A stretch of DNA of 64,000 bases from UKL13-2 sp036394575 (GCA_036394575.1 DASWEY010000082.1:124001-188000), one strand, 5' to 3'. Positions 9,246 to 18,924 are shown, numbered from the stretch's first letter. Made by a program: numbers and translations. The notes: generated from the sequence alone by a model not told the origin.

Positions 9246-9707
9246 ATGAAAAGCGACTCCTGCGAGCTTTGTCAGGGCGACGGTGGCGAGCTGCTGTATC
9301 GCGGACCCCGCTATCGGGTGGTGCGCGTCACCGGCGCCGAGGGCGAAAGCTATCCGGGTTTTTGCCGGGTGATCTGGAATGATCATGTCAAGGAGATGAG
9401 TGATCTGTCTGATGCCGAGCGCCAGCAGTTCATGGCCGCTGTTTTCACGGTTGAGGCAGCGCTGCGCACCAGCATGCGGCCGGAGAAAATGAACCTCGCC
9501 AGCCTCGGCAATATGACGCCGCATCTGCATTGGCATGTGATACCCCGTTTCAGTAGCGATCCGACCTATCCGAAGCCGATATGGGCTACCGCCATTGCGC
9601 CGCCGCCGCAAATTGATAAACTTGTCCCTGAGCAGGGAATCCGTAGCACCGATGCCCACGTAGAATGGGTTAGCGCCGTCAGAAACGCGCTGGACAATAT
9701 CGGCTAA
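9246..9707 (+). CDS. HIT family protein
   Basis: A 153-residue histidine-triad protein. The signature is HLHWHVIPRF near residue 100, preceded by an N-terminal CELC knuckle found in some bacterial HIT proteins. HIT proteins hydrolyse or transfer nucleotide phosphoramidates and dinucleoside polyphosphates; the substrate here is unknown. The frame can also start at an ATG (9219) that overlaps the stop of the upstream dehydrogenase, but the ATG at 9246 has a GGGGGTG stretch just upstream and starts immediately before the conserved domain. Probably co-transcribed with the dehydrogenase. Confidence 0.85.
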   Translation: MKSDSCELCQGDGGELLYRGPRYRVVRVTGAEGESYPGFCRVIWNDHVKEMSDLSDAERQQFMAAVFTVEAALRTSMRPEKMNLASLGNMTPHLHWHVIPRFSSDPTYPKPIWATAIAPPPQIDKLVPEQGIRSTDAHVEWVSAVRNALDNIG

Positions 9708-9772
9708 AACGCCGCGCAATTCGTCAGGGCGCAGAGTACGATCGGCCACCGCGAGTTACTCAAGGAGTAATC

Positions 9773-11404
9773 ATGGCTTTACAGACCGCAGCGCCATCCA
9801 AGCCGGGCTCGATGTTTTTCTCCGACGCCCGCACCTGCAAGGAGTGGCTGAAATCCATTCCGGTTACCAATGTTCCGCAAGCGCAGCAAATCGTACTCGA
9901 CGCCTTGCGCATGTTCAACCGTGCCGGCGATATCGTCCCGGTCGAACGCCTCACCTGCATGGAGTTGATGCGCGACAAGACGGCTTTTCTGCTGTCCGAG
10001 CAGCGCGCCCGCTATGCCGGGAAGACCATTCCGCTGACGAGCACCGATTACGCCGCCTGGAACGTGTCGCGCAACCTGATCGGCGAGATGGAGGCGGGTT
10101 ATCGTCGCTGCTGGCAAGACGTTGCCGGCGCCGCGGCCGAACTTGCCGATCATGCGGCGCTGGTTATTCAGCGCATCATCCGCTACATCGGACTGCAGAT
10201 GCTGATGGCGGGATTCATCTACCGGCGCTTCGATCCGGCGTTATGGATGCGCCTGCATTTGCAATGGCTGGAAGCCGAGTCGCGTGGCCTGACCGTGAAG
10301 CGGGTCAAGGACTCGGTGGGCGCGATCGACGGCAACTCCAGCGTGTTGCAGGCCTACACGGCGGTGCTGTTCGGACAACTTGGTTGCACCCATGAATTGA
10401 TGCCCAGGCAGATCGATTTCGTCGATGCCGTGCTGAAACGCTTCGGGCACAAGGTAACAGTCTCGCGCGATATCCCGCGAGCGCGGCCGACCGGAGCGTC
10501 AGGGCAGGTATACGCGGTGGATCTGCTCGCCAATGCGGGCGCAGGCTTTCATCCGGTGACGGCGCTGAATGAACATACGCGCGTACTCGATGTCAGCGAA
10601 TTGTCGCGTTCCCTGCGTCGTCGCATCAAGAAACTGACCGAGGGCGAAGAGCCTGGCTCCATGGATCTGCCGGCCGACTGGGGGACGCATGAAGCCTGTG
10701 GGCAACTGCTGCGCCTGCATCATCTCTGGTGCGAGGGCGGTACGGCGCGCATTGCCGCCACGGTTCCGGAAGAACAGGACGCCATTCTCGCTTTCGGCAT
10801 CAGCGAAACGCATTTCATCCTGTCCGGCAATATGTTCGAGCAGCCAGGCGTCACGCGCGAGCTGACGCGGCAGGAATTGAACGATATCTCCATGTTTGGC
10901 AAGGTTTCGGAAGCGACCATTCGCGCCAGATATGCGGATTTCAATTACGGCACGGAAACCTGGCGGATTATCGACGAGAGCCGCGGCGCCTTCCGCATGA
11001 TGCGGCCTGCCAATTCGCCGCGCGGTGTCGGCATCGGCAAACTGATCGGCATGAAGGTCGGCAAGCAGGGCGCCTTCTACCTCGGTGTCATTCGCGAAAT
11101 CATCGAGGAAAGCGAGGGCAACATCGCCGTTACTATTGCCATGCTGCCGGGGAAACCGGAGGCCACGGCGGTGCGCGCCAGTGACGCCGCTGCCGTGCGC
11201 AGCAATGCCACCTATACCCAGGGTTTTCGTCTGCCCCCCATGGATGCACTGAAGATCCCCGAGACGCTGATTGTGCCCTCGGGGTTGGCGCAGAAGGGAC
11301 GCGGCATCGATATCTATCATCCCGATCACGGCAGCCCCAAGGAAGTCAAATTGATCGACTTCATCGAGCGCGGCGCCGATTTTGATCGCGTGACGATTGC
11401 CTAG
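9773..11404 (+). CDS. conserved protein of unknown function (543 aa)
   Basis: A clear gene with a strong Shine-Dalgarno (AAGGAG, 7 bases before the ATG). The product is soluble, without signal peptide or obvious membrane segments. The N-terminal ~230 residues are alpha-helical and start FFSDARTCKEWLKSIPVTNVPQAQQ, a pattern I associate with betaproteobacterial conserved hypothetical proteins. The C-terminal third (RMMRPANSPRGVGIGKLIGMKVGKQ) looks like a beta-rich domain; a PilZ-type c-di-GMP domain was considered, but its RxxxR and DxSxxG motifs are not convincingly present. No function is assigned. It converges with gshB, leaving only 18 bases between stops. Confidence 0.75.
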   Translation: MALQTAAPSKPGSMFFSDARTCKEWLKSIPVTNVPQAQQIVLDALRMFNRAGDIVPVERLTCMELMRDKTAFLLSEQRARYAGKTIPLTSTDYAAWNVSRNLIGEMEAGYRRCWQDVAGAAAELADHAALVIQRIIRYIGLQMLMAGFIYRRFDPALWMRLHLQWLEAESRGLTVKRVKDSVGAIDGNSSVLQAYTAVLFGQLGCTHELMPRQIDFVDAVLKRFGHKVTVSRDIPRARPTGASGQVYAVDLLANAGAGFHPVTALNEHTRVLDVSELSRSLRRRIKKLTEGEEPGSMDLPADWGTHEACGQLLRLHHLWCEGGTARIAATVPEEQDAILAFGISETHFILSGNMFEQPGVTRELTRQELNDISMFGKVSEATIRARYADFNYGTETWRIIDESRGAFRMMRPANSPRGVGIGKLIGMKVGKQGAFYLGVIREIIEESEGNIAVTIAMLPGKPEATAVRASDAAAVRSNATYTQGFRLPPMDALKIPETLIVPSGLAQKGRGIDIYHPDHGSPKEVKLIDFIERGADFDRVTIA

Positions 11405-11422
11405 GCCCGCCGGCGGCAAAGA

Positions 11423-12370
11423 CTAGGCGGCGATGGCGTCCAGCACCATTGCCGCAGTATTGAAACCCTTCTGCTCGAAGATTTCGACCATGCAGGTCGG
11501 TGAGGTCACATTCACCTCGGTAAGATAATCGCCGATGATATCGAGACCGACGATAGTGAGCCCGTCGCCCCTGAGTTGCGGACCCAGGGTTTCGGCGATT
11601 TCGCGATCGCGGTCCGACAGGGCTTGGGCTACGCCGCGCCCGCCCGCTGCCAGATTGCCGCGCGTTTCGCCCGCCTTGGGGATGCGCGCCAGGACAAAGG
11701 GGGCCGGTTTGCCGTCTATCACCAGCACCCGCTTGTCGCCTTGCGCAATGGCCGGGATATAACGCTGCACCATCACCGTCTCATGCCCATTCCGGGTCTG
11801 TACTTCGACAATGGTGTTGCGATTGGGATCGTCGCTGCGCACCCGGAAAATCGAGGTGCCGCCCATTCCGTCGAGCTTTTTCACGATCACGTCGCAGTGT
11901 TGTTCGATGAAGGCATGAATGCGCGCCATCTCCTGCGTCACCAGGGTGGGCGAGAGGAATTGCGGAAAGCGTGTGATCGCCAGTTTCTCGTTGTAGTCGC
12001 GCAGGGCTCCCGGCCGGTTGATGATGCGCGCGCCCTGCGTCTCGGCGGCGCTGAGCAGCAGGGTGGCATACAGAAAGGCCTGGTCGAAGGGCGGATCCTT
12101 GCGCATCAGCACCGCATCAAACTCGGTCAGTGCCATTTCCTTTTCGGCAGCCACCTTGTACCAGTCGTGATTGTCGGCATTCACCGACAACTCGGCGGCG
12201 CGAGCCAGAACCACGCCATTCCCCGCAGCCTGCGGGACCATCGCCAGATGCCGCGGTTCGAACGCGAATACCTGATGACCGCGTTTAGCGGCCTCACGCA
12301 TCATGAAGATGGACGAATCCTTGTAGGCTTTCAGGCTGGCAAGCGGGTCGACGATGAAGGCGATCTTCAA
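11423..12370 (-). CDS. gshB: glutathione synthetase
   Basis: GshB joins gamma-glutamylcysteine and glycine with ATP. The 315-residue protein starts KIAFIVDPLASLKAYKDSS, typical of proteobacterial GshB, and shows the ATP-grasp features VLMRKDPPFD, KKLDGMGGTSIFRV and DIIGDYLTEVNVTSPT. The frame stays open far upstream inside gshA, but homology begins at a TTG codon (12370), preceded by a GGGG stretch and 8 bases after the gshA stop. This TTG is the likely start, giving tight coupling to gshA. Confidence 0.94.
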   Translation of the reverse strand: MKIAFIVDPLASLKAYKDSSIFMMREAAKRGHQVFAFEPRHLAMVPQAAGNGVVLARAAELSVNADNHDWYKVAAEKEMALTEFDAVLMRKDPPFDQAFLYATLLLSAAETQGARIINRPGALRDYNEKLAITRFPQFLSPTLVTQEMARIHAFIEQHCDVIVKKLDGMGGTSIFRVRSDDPNRNTIVEVQTRNGHETVMVQRYIPAIAQGDKRVLVIDGKPAPFVLARIPKAGETRGNLAAGGRGVAQALSDRDREIAETLGPQLRGDGLTIVGLDIIGDYLTEVNVTSPTCMVEIFEQKGFNTAAMVLDAIAA

Positions 12371-12378
12371 GGGCGCCC

Positions 12379-13701
12379 CTACTCGGCGGCCATCGCCGTC
12401 GCCGGCTCGGCGATGGATTCGACATCGACCATTTCCGACAGCTTTTCCAGTTCCTTGGCCGCTGCCAGCATCGCCAGGCGCGCCACCACGCCATAGGTAT
12501 AAAAACGGTTGGGCGGTGCATCGGGCATGCCCGCACAGTCCGGCGTATGACAGTCTGTTTCGAAGGCCAGCGGTACAAAGCTCATGCCGCGCGAATTCAG
12601 GTTCTCGTCGATGCCGCGGTCGGTGTTGACGCGATAGAAACCGCCCACGACGTACTGGTCGATCATGTACACCACCGGCTCGGCAACAGCACCATTGACG
12701 TTTTCGAAGGTATAGACGCCCTCCTGGATGATGACTTCGTTCACCTCCAGGCCCTCCTTGACCACTGACATCTTGTTGCGTTCCTTGCGGTTCAGGCCGC
12801 GCACATCGTCCGCTGAGCGTGCTGTCAGGATGCCCATGCCATAGGTGCCGGCATCGGCCTTGACGATCACGAACGGTTTCTCCTTGATGCCGTACTGATC
12901 GTATTTGACCTGCACTTCCTTGAGCACCGCGTCGACATTGGCGGCCAGGCATTCCTCGCCCTCTTGCACGCTGAAATTGACCTTGCCGCATTGGCTGAAT
13001 GCGGGATTGATCAACCAGGGATCGATGCCGATGATTTTCGCGAAGTCTTCCGCGACCCGGTCATAGGCATGGAAATGCAGGGTCTTGCGTCGCGTGGTCC
13101 AGCCGGCATACAGGGGTGGCACCACCGGCTGCTCGAGACCGCGCAGGATTTTCGGCACGCCGGCGGAAAGATCGTTATTGAGCAGTACGGCGCAGGCATC
13201 GAAGTTTTCCAGCATCAGGCGGTTGCCCTTGCGGATGATCGGCTCCAGCACCAGCTTTTCGCCGTTAGGCAGTTCCAACGCGGTCGGTGCAGTGATCTCA
13301 GGCAGCAGTGAGCCGACGCGCACCTCGAGACCGGCGCTGATCAGGATTTTCTGGATGGCGGCCACATTGGTGAGATAAAACAGATTGCGCGTATGGTTCT
13401 CGGGGATCAGCAGGAAGCGCTGCTTGTCCGGGCAAATTTTCTGTACCGCCGCCATCGCCGCGTGCACGCACAGCGGCAAAAACTCCGGGTTCAGATTGTT
13501 GAAGCCGCCGGGGAACAGATTGGTGTCCACCGGCGCCAGCTTGAAGCCGGCGTTGCGCAAATCGACCGAGGTGTAGAAGGGCAGGGTGTTTTCCAGCCAC
13601 TGGTTGCGAAACCAGCGCTCGATCTCGGGCATGGAATCGAGAATTTTTTTCTCGAGGTCCAGCAGCGGACCGGTCAGGGAAGTCGTGAGATGTGGAACCA
13701 T
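12379..13701 (-). CDS. gshA: glutamate-cysteine ligase, Thiobacillus/Acidithiobacillus type
   Basis: A 440-residue enzyme for the first step of glutathione synthesis. The sequence (EIERWFRNQW, PVDTNLFPGGFNNLNPEF, IPENHTRNLFY, KADAGTYGMGILTARS) belongs to the ATP-grasp-like GshA family first recognised in Acidithiobacillus, not to the E. coli GshA family. It sits directly upstream of gshB. The frame could extend 26 codons upstream, but the ATG at 13701 (MVPHLTTSLTG) is more natural. It diverges from ybiT with a 212-base spacer that must hold both promoters; no clear consensus promoter was recognised there. Confidence 0.93.
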   Translation of the reverse strand: MVPHLTTSLTGPLLDLEKKILDSMPEIERWFRNQWLENTLPFYTSVDLRNAGFKLAPVDTNLFPGGFNNLNPEFLPLCVHAAMAAVQKICPDKQRFLLIPENHTRNLFYLTNVAAIQKILISAGLEVRVGSLLPEITAPTALELPNGEKLVLEPIIRKGNRLMLENFDACAVLLNNDLSAGVPKILRGLEQPVVPPLYAGWTTRRKTLHFHAYDRVAEDFAKIIGIDPWLINPAFSQCGKVNFSVQEGEECLAANVDAVLKEVQVKYDQYGIKEKPFVIVKADAGTYGMGILTARSADDVRGLNRKERNKMSVVKEGLEVNEVIIQEGVYTFENVNGAVAEPVVYMIDQYVVGGFYRVNTDRGIDENLNSRGMSFVPLAFETDCHTPDCAGMPDAPPNRFYTYGVVARLAMLAAAKELEKLSEMVDVESIAEPATAMAAE

Positions 13702-13913
13702 ACTTGTTGAATCGGCTGTTTGGATGCTGTCCGGACAACCGCCCCTCCTGAAAAAAAGATAGTTGAGGGCAGAGCCCAAGTTTGCAAGCGCTGCAAGGCC
13801 TTGAAGTTTACCCTGTTTGTTTGCCCTATTTGACCGCCCGATTGATGACGGTGAGTCGGGGGGCGAATGTTAAACTGACAGGCCACCGCAGGCGCAATCT
13901 TTAAGGGTATTCC

Positions 13914-15527
13914 TTGTTAATTACCACCAATATCACCATGCAATTCGGGGCCAAGCCCCTGTTTGAAAACGTTTCTGTCAAATTCGGCGAGGGCAACCGC
14001 TACGGCCTGATCGGCGCCAACGGCTGCGGCAAATCGACCTTCATGAAAATTCTCGGCGGCGACCTGGAGCCCTCCAGCGGCGAAGTCGCCAAGGATCGCC
14101 ATGAGCGCCTCGGCAAGCTGCGCCAGGACCAGTTCGCCTACGAAGACGTGCGCGTCCTCGATGTGGTGATGATGGGCCACACCGAATTGTGGGCCGCCAT
14201 TCATGAACGCGACCGGATTTATGCCGATGCCGGGGCCACGGAAGACGACTATATGCGTGCCGCCGACCTCGAGGCCAAGGTCGCCGAATACGATGGTTAT
14301 TCCGCCGAGGCCCGCGCCGGCGAGTTGCTACTGGGCTCGGGTATTCCCATCGAGCACCATCAGGGTCCGATGAGCGCCATCGCCCCCGGCCTCAAACTGC
14401 GGGTGTTGCTGGCGCAGGCACTGTTTTCCAACCCCGACATCCTGCTGCTGGACGAGCCGACCAATAACCTCGATATCAATACCATTCGCTGGCTGGAGGA
14501 CATCCTCAATGCGCGCCAGTCGACCATGATCATTATTTCGCATGATCGCCACTTTCTGAATTCGGTGTGTACGCATATGGCCGATGTCGATTACGGTCAC
14601 ATCACCATTTACCCCGGCAACTACGACGATTACATGCTGGCCTCGACCCAGGCGCGCGAAAAGCTGTTGTCGTCAAATGCCAAGGCCAAGGAACGCATCA
14701 CCGATCTGCAGGATTTCGTGCGCCGTTTCTCTGCCAATAAATCCAAGGCGCGACAGGCCACCTCGCGCGTCAAGCAGATCGAAAAAATCAAGGCCGAGGC
14801 GGTCGAGGTCAAACCCTCCTCGCGACAGTACCCTTTCATCCGCTTCGAATTCGATGAAAAGGAAAAACTGCACCGCCTGGCTGTCGAAGTGGAAAAACTC
14901 AAGAAGCAGTTCGATGGCGCCGACCAACCGCTGTTTGCCAATCTCAATCTGATGGTCGAAGCCGGCGAAAAAATCGCCATCATCGGCCCCAATGGCATCG
15001 GCAAGACCACCTTGCTGCGCATGCTGGCCGACGATCTTGAACCGAGCTTCGGCAAGATCAAATGGGCGGAAAAAGCCAAGCTCGGTTACTTTGCACAGGA
15101 CCATGCCGCCGAGTTCGCCAAGGATGAAAACCTGTTCGACTGGATGAACCGGTGGCGCACCCAGGCCGAGGATGAGCAGGCGATTCGCGGCACCCTGGGG
15201 CGCCTGTTGTTCTCAAGCGACGATATCAAGAAAAGCTGCACCGTCATTTCCGGTGGCGAAGAAGGCCGCATGCTGTTCGGCAAGCTCATCCTGCAACGCC
15301 CCAATGTGCTGCTGATGGACGAGCCCACCAATCATATGGACATGGAATCGATCGAGTCGCTCAACACCGCGCTGGAAAAATTCAAGGGCACGCTGATCTT
15401 TGTTTCGCATGACCGCGAGTTCGTGTCCTCGCTGGCCACGCGCATCATCGAAATTACCGCCGACGGCGTGCGCGATTTTAGCGGCAGTTATGACGATTAT
15501 CTGCAAAGCATGGGTATCGCCGCGTGA
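13914..15527 (+). CDS. ybiT: ABC-F ATPase, YbiT type
   Basis: A 537-residue soluble protein with two ABC ATPase domains and no membrane segments, close to E. coli YbiT throughout (LITTNITMQFGAKPLFENVS). Walker A GANGCGKST and GPNGIGKTT and Walker B LLLDEPTNN and LLMDEPTNH are intact. The first signature motif is replaced by APGLKLR as in YbiT; the second reads ISGGEEGRM. ABC-F proteins act on ribosomes to modulate translation. The start is TTG (MLITTN). The stop overlaps the next gene's GTG start (GTGA), so the two are translationally coupled. Confidence 0.93.
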   Translation: MLITTNITMQFGAKPLFENVSVKFGEGNRYGLIGANGCGKSTFMKILGGDLEPSSGEVAKDRHERLGKLRQDQFAYEDVRVLDVVMMGHTELWAAIHERDRIYADAGATEDDYMRAADLEAKVAEYDGYSAEARAGELLLGSGIPIEHHQGPMSAIAPGLKLRVLLAQALFSNPDILLLDEPTNNLDINTIRWLEDILNARQSTMIIISHDRHFLNSVCTHMADVDYGHITIYPGNYDDYMLASTQAREKLLSSNAKAKERITDLQDFVRRFSANKSKARQATSRVKQIEKIKAEAVEVKPSSRQYPFIRFEFDEKEKLHRLAVEVEKLKKQFDGADQPLFANLNLMVEAGEKIAIIGPNGIGKTTLLRMLADDLEPSFGKIKWAEKAKLGYFAQDHAAEFAKDENLFDWMNRWRTQAEDEQAIRGTLGRLLFSSDDIKKSCTVISGGEEGRMLFGKLILQRPNVLLMDEPTNHMDMESIESLNTALEKFKGTLIFVSHDREFVSSLATRIIEITADGVRDFSGSYDDYLQSMGIAA

Positions 15528-15880
15528 ATGCGCTACAGCTGTCGCCGGTACTTTCCGCCATCGGCCTGCTCATCGCCAGCAATGTGTTCATGACCTTTGC
15601 TTGGTATGCGCACCTGAAGAACCTGTCCGACAAGCCCTGGTTCATTGCCGCGCTGCTGAGCTGGGGAATTGCCCTGTTTGAATACCTGCTGCAGGTGCCG
15701 GCCAACCGCATCGGCCATACCGCAATGAATCTGGGACAGCTGAAAATCCTGCAGGAGGTCATCACCCTGACGGTGTTCGTGCCTTTCGCGGTGTTTTACA
15801 TGGGCGAGCGCCTGACCTGGAATTATCTCTGGGCAGGCCTCTGCCTGATGGGCGCGGTCTACTTCATTTTCAAGGCTTAG
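15524..15880 (+). CDS. DMT family small membrane protein (DUF486)
   Basis: A 118-residue protein with four predicted membrane helices. WYAHLKNL, LFEYLLQVPANRIGH and LKILQEVITLTVFVPFA are characteristic of the DUF486 branch of the drug/metabolite transporter superfamily. The transported substrate is unknown. It starts at a GTG overlapping the ybiT stop. Its 3' end overlaps the end of the opposite-strand TAXI gene by 11 bases. Confidence 0.87.
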   Translation: MNALQLSPVLSAIGLLIASNVFMTFAWYAHLKNLSDKPWFIAALLSWGIALFEYLLQVPANRIGHTAMNLGQLKILQEVITLTVFVPFAVFYMGERLTWNYLWAGLCLMGAVYFIFKA

Positions 15881-17183
15881 CCCGCGCGTCGATCCCGGCG
15901 AGTTTGTGGCGCACGAAGTCGATGTGCTCCTTCAGATCGTAAAGTTCACGCGCAAACGACAGCGGCACGCGCACATTGTCGACGCGCTGCTCGATCTGGT
16001 CGAGCCTGACGATAATCGGCGGCACCGCCTCGGCCGAGGGGGGCGCATGGCTCATTTCATTCTCGATTTGCCGCACCTCGGCATACCAGCGGTACACCCT
16101 GGAACGCATGCGCCAGCTGTAAACCACCGGCAGCACCCGTGCCGCCGGGATGCCGATCGCCAGCAGCGGCACCAGGATGATGACGGCACGCTCCACCCAT
16201 ACCGCGAACCAGAACGGTAAATGGCTGTGCAGAAAGCTCGCGCCTGAGGTGAAGTAGCGCTCGGCGTCGGCATTGACCGGCACATCGGTGCCTTTCAGGG
16301 TCGGGAAATCGCCGGCCTTGTGAAACCAGCCGCTGCCGCCGTGGATTTCCTTGGCCGCCTCGGCGAACAGCTGCACCAGGGCCGGGTGCAGATCGGCGCG
16401 CACCATCAATTGCGAGGTCGCGGCGATCAGGGGTACTTCCTGCGGCGGCAGGTTCCTGGCGAGGTCGATCACGCCCGGGCTGAGCGTGACCGTATTCAAA
16501 TCGGGGAAGCGGCGGCTCAATGCGGCGGATTGCGGAAAGGCCAGCAGGCGCACGCCCGGTACGCGCAGCATCTCCTGCACCACGGTGGAATCTTCACCCG
16601 AAACCAGGATCATCCCGTCTACCTTGCCGGCCATCAGCGCCTCGACGCCGGCGCGGCCGGTGATATCGAGATGCGGCTGCGCCTCGAGGTCGACGCCATA
16701 GGCTGCAAACAGGTCCACGGCGACGCGGCGCGTGCCGCTGCCCCGCGCACCGATCGCCATCCGCCGCCCGGCCAAGTCGCTGGCCTGGGTCACCGGCTTC
16801 GGCAGCCGGTAGAACACCCATAACGGCTCCGGATAAACGCCGGCGATCGCCGACAGCCAGTCCGCATCGGCGGCGCTGGCGCTGCCGGTTTGCACAAACG
16901 CAGCGACCACCTTGGCGTCGTCGTCGAGCAGCTTGGCGCGGTTCTCAAGCGCGCCGGTGGTGGTTTTCAGTTCTACGCGGATGCCATGCTTGGCCAGCAC
17001 CGTCCGGTAGCGCTCGCCATAGCGTTGCGCCGCCCCGCCCTCCGGGCCGGTGGCCATCACGATCGAGCGCGGCGGCGCCGGCTGCCAGAAATAGCCGATC
17101 ACCACGATCACGACGGCCAGTCCCAATACCCAGGGCCCCGCGACCCAGAACCACTCACGGAACGACAGGCCACGCCAGCTCAT
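15870..17183 (-). CDS. membrane-anchored TAXI-family TRAP solute-binding protein
   Basis: A 437-residue protein. An N-terminal membrane anchor (about residues 14-34, WVLGLAVVIVVIGYFW) is followed by a TAXI-type substrate-binding domain (IVMATGPEGGAAQRYGERY, RMAIGARGSGTRRVA). A second membrane segment (WVERAVIILVPLLAIGIPAA, about 340-365) and a C-terminal helical, coiled-coil-like tail follow. Free TAXI proteins are secreted and feed DctQM permeases; no TRAP permease gene is in this window. The double anchoring suggests a sensor-like or orphan role, which is inference. The start ATG at 17183 has a GAGAAAG upstream; the longer frame adds 43 doubtful residues. Confidence 0.83.
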   Translation of the reverse strand: MSWRGLSFREWFWVAGPWVLGLAVVIVVIGYFWQPAPPRSIVMATGPEGGAAQRYGERYRTVLAKHGIRVELKTTTGALENRAKLLDDDAKVVAAFVQTGSASAADADWLSAIAGVYPEPLWVFYRLPKPVTQASDLAGRRMAIGARGSGTRRVAVDLFAAYGVDLEAQPHLDITGRAGVEALMAGKVDGMILVSGEDSTVVQEMLRVPGVRLLAFPQSAALSRRFPDLNTVTLSPGVIDLARNLPPQEVPLIAATSQLMVRADLHPALVQLFAEAAKEIHGGSGWFHKAGDFPTLKGTDVPVNADAERYFTSGASFLHSHLPFWFAVWVERAVIILVPLLAIGIPAARVLPVVYSWRMRSRVYRWYAEVRQIENEMSHAPPSAEAVPPIIVRLDQIEQRVDNVRVPLSFARELYDLKEHIDFVRHKLAGIDARAKP

Positions 17184-17326
17184 GATTCTTTCTCCATCGG
17201 CACGCGAAGCGTCTTTTGACGCGGGGTTTGATGCGAAAATACGCGGCTGAACTATCGGCAGCGGCGCAGATGCCCTGCTGCCCCTCATCAACCCGGCGCC
17301 ATAGCGGCGCATAGCGATTTTATAAC

Positions 17327-18703
17327 ATGCACATCCATATCCTCGGCATTTGCGGCACTTTCATGGGTGGCATCGCTGCGCTGGCCAAGGAGGCCGGTCA
17401 CACCGTCACCGGCTGCGACGCCAATGTCTATCCACCCATGTCCACGCAGCTGGAAGCGCTGGGCATCGGCCTGCATGAGGGCTTCGATGCGGCGCAGCTC
17501 GACGTGTTCAAAGCCGATCTTTACGTGGTCGGCAATGCCATGACCCGCGGCAAGCCGGTGATCGAGGAAATCCTCAATCGCGGCCTGCCCTATATTTCCG
17601 GACCGCAATGGCTGGGCGAGAACCTGCTGTATGGCAAATGGGTGCTGGCGGTGGCCGGCACGCACGGCAAGACCAGTACGACGTCCATGCTGGCCTGGAT
17701 TCTCGATTATGCCGGTATCGGCCCGGGCTTCCTGATCGGCGGCGTGCCGAAAAATTTCGGCATCTCGGCGCGTTCGCCGATCGGCGATTCGCCGTTCTTC
17801 GTCATCGAGGCCGATGAATACGACACGGCGTTTTTCGACAAGCGCTCCAAGTTTGTTCATTATCGGCCGCGTACGGTGGTGCTGAACAATCTGGAGTTCG
17901 ACCATGCCGATATTTTCCCGGATGTGGGGGCGATCGAAACCCAGTTTCATCATCTGGTGCGCACGGTGCCGGCCAATGGCCTGCTTGTCGCTAATGGCGG
18001 CGATGCGCATCTGGCTGCGGCACTCGCCAAGGGCGCGTGGACGCCACTGGAGAAATTCGGTCCCGGCCACGTCTGGGATTTCCGGCGTGGCGCGCGCGAG
18101 GGTCAATTCGAGGTGCACCTGAACGGCGTCGCCAAGGGCGAGGTGAGCTGGGACCAGAGCGGTACGCACAATATCCTGAATGCGCTGGCGGCCATTGCCG
18201 CGGCGCGCCATGCCGGGGTGCCGACCAAAATCGCCATCGAAGCCCTCAACCAGTTTTCCGGTGTCGCCCGGCGGATGGAGGTGCGCGGCGCGGTCGGCGG
18301 CATCACCGTCTATGACGATTTTGCCCATCACCCCACGGCCATCCAGACTACGGTGTCGGGCCTGCGCAGCAAGGTCGGCAATGCGCGCATCATCGCGGTG
18401 CTGGAACCGCGCAGCAACACCATGAAGCTCGGCGCCATGAACAGCGCCCTGCCCGGCTCGCTGTCGAATGCCGACGTGGTGTTCGTGTACGCGCACAAGC
18501 TTGGCTGGGATGCCGCCAAAACCTTTGAGCCAAGGGACACCAATGCGGGCACCAAAACCGGCGTATTCGACGATCTTGATGCCATGGTGAAAACCATTGC
18601 GGACATGGCGAGACCGGGCGATCACGTCCTGGTCATGAGCAATGGCGGTTTCGGTGGCGTGCACGGGAAGCTCCTGCAGGCGCTGGGTCTGCGCGCAGGC
18701 TGA
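17327..18703 (+). CDS. mpl: UDP-N-acetylmuramate:L-Ala-gamma-D-Glu-meso-DAP ligase
   Basis: Mpl reattaches recovered murein tripeptide to UDP-MurNAc in peptidoglycan recycling. The 458-residue sequence has the Mur ligase layout: MHIHILGICGTFMGGIA Rossmann start, the ATP loop AGTHGKTSTTSM, VIEADEYDTAFFDKRSKF, NLEFDHADIF, and YDDFAHHPTAI in the C-terminal domain. Length and motifs match E. coli Mpl. It starts at ATG with no strong Shine-Dalgarno and diverges from the TAXI gene. Confidence 0.96.
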   Translation: MHIHILGICGTFMGGIAALAKEAGHTVTGCDANVYPPMSTQLEALGIGLHEGFDAAQLDVFKADLYVVGNAMTRGKPVIEEILNRGLPYISGPQWLGENLLYGKWVLAVAGTHGKTSTTSMLAWILDYAGIGPGFLIGGVPKNFGISARSPIGDSPFFVIEADEYDTAFFDKRSKFVHYRPRTVVLNNLEFDHADIFPDVGAIETQFHHLVRTVPANGLLVANGGDAHLAAALAKGAWTPLEKFGPGHVWDFRRGAREGQFEVHLNGVAKGEVSWDQSGTHNILNALAAIAAARHAGVPTKIAIEALNQFSGVARRMEVRGAVGGITVYDDFAHHPTAIQTTVSGLRSKVGNARIIAVLEPRSNTMKLGAMNSALPGSLSNADVVFVYAHKLGWDAAKTFEPRDTNAGTKTGVFDDLDAMVKTIADMARPGDHVLVMSNGGFGGVHGKLLQALGLRAG

Positions 18704-18893
18704 AAGCTGCTGCCGCAAGAGCATCGTCCGCTGCGGGTTTTGTCCTGCTGCGCACATGTTGCACCGCAGCGTGATTTCACCGCCGCAAGCCCGTATGCTG
18801 GCCCCACTTGAGCGAAGCGCGGCAGCAGGCGCAGCGATTGCGAGGAGGAGAAGATTGTCGTCGGCAATCATGGCGACACACTAAAGGCGGCGC

Positions 18894-18924
18894 GGAGAAT
18901 GTGGACGTGAGCTCCACATTCTCC
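18894..18924. repeat. perfect 12-bp inverted repeat (hairpin)
   Basis: GGAGAATGTGGA and its exact reverse complement flank a 7-base loop. It sits in the 285-base gap between mpl and yqiA, about 65 bases before the yqiA start. There is no T-tract on either side, so it is not a typical intrinsic terminator. A short GC-rich palindrome (GGCAGCTGCC) follows directly at 18926-18935. The rest of the gap shows no convincing gene. Confidence 0.7.

Noticed and set aside
12371..12991. Open upstream extension of gshB reaching 522 codons
   Set aside because: The extra part lies inside gshA in another frame and has no glutathione synthetase similarity; the homologous protein begins at the TTG at 12370.
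18894..18924. Intrinsic terminator for mpl
   Set aside because: The stem is perfect but no T-tract follows on either strand.
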